Assembly (NCBI RefSeq): GCF_026212465.1
Contig: NC_080060.1
Coordinates: forward strand, 15,569,837 to 15,633,836
Direction of reading: 5' to 3'
Source: Amaranthus tricolor
Taxonomy: Eukaryota > Streptophyta > Magnoliopsida > Caryophyllales > Amaranthaceae
DNA length: 64,000 nucleotides
In this document: positions 57,720-64,000 of the stretch, piece after piece
How the letters are laid out: each line of letters starts with the position of its first letter
Position numbering within the stretch: position 1 is the stretch's first letter
Position numbers and translations under genes: made by a program
The notes under the pieces: generated by a model
The model's database searches: none
Seen by the model: only the letters and a program-made list of their open reading frames with translations
What the model was told of the DNA's origin: nothing

Positions 57720-57970
57720 TTGTGCAAAGGTCATTTGCTGCGGTTCATTAGAAAACCGGAGCAATTAATCCAATTTTGCTAGGGTATTTGCTGCAGTTGT
57801 GCATAAACCGCAGCAATAAATGCATGATGCTAGGGTATTTGCTGCGGTCCTTAGGAAAACCGCAGCAATTAGAGTATTTTTTTTTTCCAATACTTTTTTC
57901 TATTTTTTGCTGCTAATACACAAAAACCGCAGCAAATATTGAGCAGCAAATACAATTTTTTCCACTAGTG
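57720..57970. repeat. CACTA right end with sub-terminal repeats
   Basis: The same motif (GCTGCGGTT, AACCGCAGCAA) recurs at least six times before TTTTTTCCACTAGTG. Confidence 0.9.
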
Positions 57971-58420
57971 TTAAGAGAAGTTGTGAATACACAGTCTCCA
58001 TATCTTGATAGATTTATTTATATTGATACACAGTCTCCATATCTTGATAGATTGATTTATATTGCTCTTTAATGGAAATTATTGCATACTGTGATTTGCT
58101 AAGCATACTGTGATCTGCTAAGGGTTTAAAATATCATTATCTAAGTTGATCTGTGCTGTTAAGTTTAATTATTGATTAATTGTTCTAAATTTGTCACATT
58201 ATTTGTTAATTTGTGTTAGTTTAAACTATTTTTGTGTTAGTTTAATTATTTATGTTATGTTTTTGTATGGAGTAAATTGTTCTACTATGAGTGCTTGGTA
58301 AATTATATTGTACCAAGTTAATTTACTAAGTTATTTGGAGTTACTTTAATCTCTAGTATACTCTAAGAATTTTGCTTTACTCTATTTTACTTAAGTTTGT
58401 TTATAAAGTTTGTCTTCATC
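57971..58420 (+). other. 3' untranslated part of element B after CACTA
   Basis: It continues the sequence broken at 49751 and matches element A inverted. The segment ACACAGTCTCCATATCTTGATAG is present twice (about 57995 and 58025), a local tandem duplication. No gene. Confidence 0.7.
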
Positions 58421-58433
58421 AAAAAGGGGAATT
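58421..58433 (+). other. Polypurine tract of element B
   Basis: AAAAAGGGGAATT directly before the TGTTGGCC start of the 3' LTR. Confidence 0.8.
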
Positions 58434-59671
58434 TGTTGGCCTCTTAGGTTTTGATGATGACTTCACTTCTAAATAAACAAATATGTTTTAGAGATTGTTT
58501 TGTAGGTGAATATCCGATTTTGTTAATCGTTGATGAAGCCTATGACTTGGTTCGTGGAAGTTGTACATGTCTCAAATATCCAAGAAGTTGGACAATTGCT
58601 TTAGAAGTCAGTTTACTGTTCCTAGAGTTAAAGTCCTGATGAAAGTTGTAGATGGAGACAGTGCGCTGTTCCCCACGATACAGGTCTGAAGAAGACATTG
58701 ATTGGAAGTTACGAAAATTACGTTTTCTGTTTTTAGTTAATGTAAAAGGTTAAAAGTTTAATTAGTTGCTTAATTAAATTAATTTATTAATTGGCAAAAA
58801 GTTTTTTTTTAAACGCCTAAAAATATGGAGAAGACTTATTCCTCACTTTGAATTAGTCTCCTATAAATTCGGACACCCAAGAGATTTATTCTCTACTTTG
58901 AACAAGTCTCCTATAATTTAGGATCTTCCTAGTGACACATGTACTATTAACCGTACAAGAGAACCGCAGTCATTTTCCACCTCTACTTTCAATAACTTCC
59001 CAATTTTCTTTGGGAGCAAGTAAGTAAATGGAAGTCATGGGGCGAGTGCACTACATGGAAATTGCGGGTTGAGTGCACTGATGGTAGTTCCCTTTATAAA
59101 CGAGGGAAGCTACGCTCAACCGATATCCATCTAAGAGTGTCCTTAAGGTGAGATCAAAATAAGAAAAATATTTTGTTCATGTATTTGCCAATTAATTCAT
59201 TATATCTTTCTTGAGCAACTACTTAATTTTAATCTTCTTAAGAATTGGCCTTGTAAGGGTAATTGAGTGTTTTTGTTGTAACTAGACTTAAGGGAAGTCT
59301 AGGGGAATAGAGAAGCTTCAAGAGAAGCGTGAGAAGAGAAAGAGAAGGAGAAAAGAAGAGAAGAGAAATAGGCCTAGAGTAGAGAAGCTTCAAGTGAAGC
59401 ATATTTGTTTTATGTAATTGTAATTGATTGCCTAAAACATAGTGAGAATTTTGAAATCCCGGGGGGTCGTGGTTTTCCTTCTTATTAGGCCAAGAAGGTT
59501 TCCACGTAAAATCTTTGTCTCCTTTTATTATTTTTCTTTTCGTTTTTGAGTTTAAGTTTTGTTCTTTACTTGATACAATTCCGCAAAAATTAGAGGCAAA
59601 AATCTTAAACCTAATACACAACAATTCACCCCTCCTCTTGTTGCATTCGATCATCTATTAGCATTCCTACA
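58434..59671 (+). repeat. 3' LTR of copia element B
   Basis: 1238 bp, same length as the 5' LTR, ends CATTCCTACA. Confidence 0.93.
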
Positions 59672-60727
59672 GGGTGAAATTTCTATCGTGCTTGAACATT
59701 GTTGTTTGCAGCGCTTAAAGGTACACGCTTAGACCATACTGTTTATGTGGTTGTGCAAGTGGTGTTGTTTCATTTCTACTTGAGGCATTGCGAATCACAT
59801 AAGGATTAGACACTTCAAATAATTTGCAAGAAATTAATTGGAAATTGAGAATTTATGTGTTTGTCACCCAAAGGGGTTGACGTTTGGTTGGATTATGTTA
59901 TCCAAAGGGGTTAACGTATTGGTTTGGATTATTACAATTATTGTTCCCATGGCAGTTTTGGATCATTATGGTCAACATGGGGGTATGCATACTTTAGCCT
60001 TTGACGACCCGAACAGGACGGAAACGTCTTAGGTTAGTGGTTGCCTTGGGATTAGCTCTCCCAAGTGCATTCCACCAAAAGCATTGGTTTATACTTGGAC
60101 GACCCGAACAGGACGGGCAACGTTACAAGTTGGAATTATCTAATAATGAATGATTTATACTTGAACGACCCAAACAGGACGGGCAACGTTACAAGTTTTG
60201 ATTAACTAATAATGAATGTATTAGAGCCTATGCATGCTAGGATAAACATATTGCTTGTGTTCAACCTGATTGATATTTGTATGAAGTCTCTAACATGTAT
60301 TGGTTTGTTTCTTTGGAACCTACTGTGTGTTGTCATACGATGACTAGTAGGTTGATTGCAGGTGGGGTCTAGAGTGAGGTCTCGATTTAGAACCCATAAT
60401 CATCAAGACTATGCTATTATCTTTTTGTATTGGGTTATGAGTAGAAAGAAACTCTGTACTTATGTAACAGGAGATAGTGTAGTTTTCCTTTCGCTTCCGC
60501 TTATTTCAATTAGTTTGTCTAGAGGCCTTTAGGCTCTTGAGTTGTACGTAAGAGCTTCCGCTGACTTATTTTTCTTTCACGCTGGTACTGTTTACCGTGT
60601 TAGTTATATTTCTTTATCGAAGGAACGCTGACGACCCTAGAGGAGATCTTTTCTCTGGAGCCCAAGGAGTGGACCGGAATTTGTATTTTCATATGAATTT
60701 TCGAGTCACTTAAACCGAGCCGTTACA
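59672..60727 (+). repeat. 3' LTR of element C, second part
   Basis: It continues the LTR after element B, starting with GGGTGAAATTTC (compare AGAGGGTGAAAATTC in the 5' LTR near 32722), and ends in CCGTTACA. Confidence 0.92.
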
Positions 60728-61920
60728 CCCAACATGAAGCGTGAAGTTGCAGGCTTTGTAGCGAAGTGTCTAACGTGTCAGAAGATGAAAATTCAACATA
60801 TGAAGCCGGGGGTAAAATTACAATTATTAGAAGTACCTGGATGGAAATGGGAGTCGATTTTGATGGACTTTGTAGTAGGATTGCCAAAGTCGAAAACAGG
60901 GAAGAATGCCATATGGGTGACAGTGATTCGATTAACAAAAATAGCAAGGTTTATAGCTATGAAGAATACTTGGACAATGCAACAAATGGCGGACGCGTAT
61001 TTTCAGGAGGTAGTGAGATTGCATGGTGTGCCTAAGGACATTGTATCGGATAGAGATTCGAGAAGTCTGTCTAAATGTTGGAAGATGCTACAAGATGCAG
61101 TGGGCACGATACTAAAGTTCAGTACTGCATTTCATCCGACAACAAATGGTCAAACAGAGAGAACGATTCAGACTCTTGAGGATCTGTTAAGAGCATAGGT
61201 TATGGATTTTGGTGGATCATGGGAGGATAATTTGATGTATGTAGATTTTTCTTACAATAATAGTTTTCATTCTAGCATAGAAATGGCACCTTACGAAGCT
61301 CTATATGAGAGAAAGTGTAGGAGTCCTATATGCTGGGATGATGTAAATGAGTAGATAGGATTGGACCAGAAATGGTTGCGGAGACTACAAAGAAGGTAAA
61401 GATGATTCAGGAACGTATAAGGGGGTGCACAAGATCGTCAAAAGTTATATGCAGACAACGGAAGGAGAGCATTAGAGTTTGAAGTAGGTGAAAAAGTTTT
61501 GCTCAAAGTGTCACCAACCAAGGGTGTCATGAGATTTGGTAGGAAGGGTAAGTTCAGTCCTCGTTTTATAGGTCCTTATGAAGTATTGGAACGAATTGGG
61601 GAAGTAGCCTATAGATTAGCCTTACCTATGAACCTAGCCAAAGTCCACAATGTCTTCCATATATCCCAACTCCGAAAATGTGTCCATGACCCTTCCCATA
61701 TCATACAACCTGAAACCATTGAACTTGATGAAACCCTTACCTTTGAAGAAAAACCAATAAAAATCCTTGATACCAAAAACGATATACTGGGATCAAGGAA
61801 ATTAAGTTGGTCAAGATATTATTGACGAACCAACAAACCGAAGAAGCCACATGGGAAACCGAAGTTGACATGAGAAAGCGAGACCCCGAACTTTTCGAAC
61901 AGGTACGTTGAGTTTCGAGG
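60728..61920 (+). pseudogene. Integrase core to C-terminus of element D
   Basis: It continues the codons broken at 30299. The frame 60734-61198 has MKREVAGFVAKCLTCQKMKI (end of the zinc-binding part), Asp in LMDFVVGLPKSKTGKN, Asp in DIVSDRDSRSLSKCWK and Glu in NGQTERTIQ. A TAG at 61196 and stops near 61352 follow. The C-terminal part 61499-61825 reads KFSPRFIGPYEVLERIGEVA and YRLALPMNLAKVHNVFHISQ. The chromodomain part, partly out of frame, gives EIKLVKILLTNQQTEEATWE and RKRDPELFEQ. It is related to element C but clearly a different family. Confidence 0.88.
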
Positions 61921-62020
61921 ACGAAGCTTTTTAAAATAGGGGGGTGATGCGAGTCTATCAAACCGTCCAATTTCATTTAGTACTTCAGTATTTAACTTTA
62001 AGTTCGAGGACGAACTTTTG

Positions 62021-62033
62021 TTTTAAGGGGGAG
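62021..62033 (+). other. Polypurine tract of element D
   Basis: TTTTAAGGGGGAG, five bases before the 3' LTR; preceded by TTCGAGGACGAAC, common before such tracts in gypsy elements. Confidence 0.75.
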
Positions 62034-62037
62034 TGTA

Positions 62038-62070
62038 TGTAACATCCGTTTTTTTTAAACAAAAAAATAA

Positions 62071-62152
<82 letters not shown>

Positions 62153-63303
62153 CCATGAAAACAAATTTCAGAAATTTAAAAAAAAAAAATAATAACTCCC
62201 CATTTACAAATAACTTCCCACTTCTCCCTCTAAATCTTATAACTAACCTCATTTACCTACTATAAATTAAACCAATTACCCTTAATTCATTCACATTATT
62301 ACTCACACTTCCTTTTTGTCCTACAAACTACTTCCTCCATCTTTCAATTGCATAAAATTTAATCAAGAAAAGGCAAGATTTTGATATTAAAGGTATGAAT
62401 TTCATCTATATGTTAGAAATTTTTTTATTCAAAACCCAAAAAAATTTATGCTATTAATTGAAAAATACCGATCTTTTATTTGAAAAATGGAAAAAAAATA
62501 GTATTTCTGACCTTAGTTTTCCGGCGATACGACGGTCACCGGGATACTACCGGCGTGCGACGGCGGCCACCGGAGCCACCACCGGCCGGCACCTTCTTCC
62601 TTCTCCCTCTTTCTCTCTCTCTCCCTTTCTCCTCCTCTCTCTTCTTTCCCCTGTTTCTTTTCGTGGGTATTGGTAACAGTACCAATATTCCTAAGTTTTC
62701 TAAAGCACCTTTATATATATTTTCTTTGTTGCTAATCCTTTTATTATTCAAACTTTGTCCTTTTCTTTTAAAACTATTACTACTAATCTTTAAAATTTTA
62801 ATTACATTTAAAAATATTTCGTTTTAAATAAATTATAAAATATAAATCGAGAGTCTTTTATATTATTTATTTTGATTGGGTTGATTAGGGTATTAATTTG
62901 AGATATACTCCTTCCGAACCAATTTAGTTGTCCCATTTGCTTGGGCACAGTTATTAAGGATGGTGTGAGGTCCATTAAAAAGGGTAAATAGTGAAAGGTA
63001 AATAGTGAAGGGTATGTAGGTAAGTAAGGTATGTGGGGGTATTTTTGTAATTACATGTGTGAACTAAGGATATTTAGGTAAAAAAAGATTGACAAAAATA
63101 GAAATGTGACAACTAAAATGACTTTGCCAAATAAGGAAATGGGACAACTAAAATGGTTCGGAGAGAGTATTATTTTATCGTGTCGACAGCGAATTCGTAG
63201 ACAAAGATTATTAGGAGCGTACGTTTGTCTAGGATCGCGTGACAAGGTAATTCTCAATGTCCATCTAATTAGGACTATCGCATTAATATTACGTGCTAAG
63301 TGA
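62038..63303 (+). repeat. 3' LTR of element D, at least this far
   Basis: It starts TGTAACATCCG, with (AAT)n at about 62070-62150, and matches the 5' copy to about 62500. The later part has no partner in the window, so its end is not known; it contains the MITE at 62908. Confidence 0.75.
62908..63167. mobile_element. Stowaway-like MITE
   Basis: The ends are CTCCTTCCGAACCAATTTAG and, inverted, CTCTCTCCGAACCATTTTAG; the inverted repeat continues with TTGTCCCATTT. TA flanks both sides (62906-62907, 63168-63169). 260 bp, no coding. TA duplication and CTCC..CCG ends are typical of Stowaway (Tc1/mariner-type) MITEs. Confidence 0.9.
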
Positions 63304-63670
63304 TTAAAGCTGTTCAAATCTAACCCAACCCGGAATCGAAAATTATCTGACCCAAAAAAATGTTAATTTTTTAGGTTTACCGAACCGGCATTATCCGAAC
63401 CGATACTGCACTCGAACCGTTTGATAACTCAAAAGGGCAAAATCGAACTCGAACTACAACCGAATTTTATAACCGACATATAAACGTTAACCGATGTTAC
63501 CCGAACTCAACAGTGATCAACCCGAGTCAAATTCGACCTGAATTATGCACGTAACCGAATGCAACCTGACTAAAACCGATTACGATCGAACTGTTTTTAA
63601 CCCGAACGGATACAAACCCGAACCGATTATTAATTGAACTGTTATAAATCCGAATCAATTTTTCACCTAA
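63304..63670. repeat. ACCCGAACCGA-rich degenerate repeat
   Basis: More than fifteen variations of CCGAAC, ACCCGA and AACCGA occur without a fixed period. No gene. It may be an old minisatellite or part of an unrecognised repeat. Confidence 0.55.
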
Positions 63671-64000
63671 TTTCAGCAAATTAGGTCCAATTTCAGTTTT
63701 ATAATTATGATTTTTTGAATATTTGAAAACTAATTTCTAATATTGATACATTGTAAACAAGATTATCTATAAATAAATAAGATTCCCCATGATATTGATA
63801 TCAATTATAAACCAATAAGCACATTACAAAAACCTTAGAAACATACTGAAGTGGAACAATACAAAAACTTAGATGTTTCTTCAACACTTCAATCTAGATT
63901 TATCTTGCTTTCTATTGCTTTCTATTTACTCTTATGAGAAAAATAATGAAGGGCTAAGATTGAAACCATTTTGAAATCAATGGTTAAAATCCAACATTCA
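63671..64000. other. AT-rich window end, nothing recognised
   Basis: No gene or element end was found. Confidence 0.4.

Noticed and set aside
62055..62252. Leucine-rich ORF on minus.
   Set aside because: Product of the (AAT)n microsatellite in the LTR of element D.
63160..63175. GTATT at 63167-63171 as the right target duplication of element D.
   Set aside because: It overlaps the TA duplication of the Stowaway-like MITE, and the bases before it are the MITE end, not an LTR end.

Overview
This window is plant nuclear DNA (a eudicot by overall look; the species cannot be named from sequence alone). It is a block of transposable elements with no intact host gene. The evidence is plant-specific lineages: Athila-like and Tekay-like Ty3/gypsy elements, SIRE/Maximus-like Ty1/copia elements with an extra ORF after pol, a CACTA (En/Spm) transposon, a MuDR-type MULE, a plant mariner relic, a Stowaway-like MITE and a plant-mobile-domain (PMD) pseudogene. 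No tRNA, rRNA or CRISPR array was seen.

Layout. 1-9618: 3' part of an Athila-like element on + (gag/protease end, RT, RNase H, integrase, extra ORF, 3' LTR), full of stops. 9619-11290: mosaic of a mariner-like relic (-) and two CACTA end fragments. 11986-16701: a MULE with ~235-bp terminal inverted repeats, a broken mudrA-like gene and a GRF-type zinc-finger relic on -. 17204-27422: copia element A, SIRE-like, on -, both LTRs present, near-matching target duplication. 27423-29546: an array of short inverted repeats holding a 135-bp fold-back element, followed by the PMD pseudogene.

29547-64000 is a four-level nest. Gypsy element D (5' LTR from 29547, 3' LTR from 62038) interrupts the PMD pseudogene. 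Gypsy element C (30300-60727, target duplication CCCAA) lies in the integrase region of D. Copia element B (40881-59671, GGGCG/GGGTG) lies in the 3' LTR of C. A CACTA transposon F (49752-57970, TTA) lies in the 3' untranslated part of B. Empty sites for B and F can be read in sister copies inside this same window, so the order PMD, D, C, B, F is well supported. A Stowaway-like MITE (62908-63167) sits in the 3' LTR of D.

Coding capacity. The best preserved genes are the CACTA TNP2-type transposase (868 codons open), the pol RT-RNase H part of B (551 codons), the pol part of A (946 codons) and the extra ORF of B (558 codons). Element F also carries a multi-exon gene with a recognisable Ulp1-type cysteine protease domain, pieced together from short exons. 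All other element genes contain stops or frameshifts, many of them TAG at positions where the family has glutamine, as expected from deamination of methylated cytosine in silenced elements.

The observations most worth a second look are the fold-back element with LTR-like ends and a 5-bp target duplication, the CACTA-borne Ulp1-like gene with a 168-bp tandem repeat in an intron, the LTR-specific expansion of a TA microsatellite to about 1 kb, and the TCGA-rich palindromic repeats shared by two parts of the Athila-like element.
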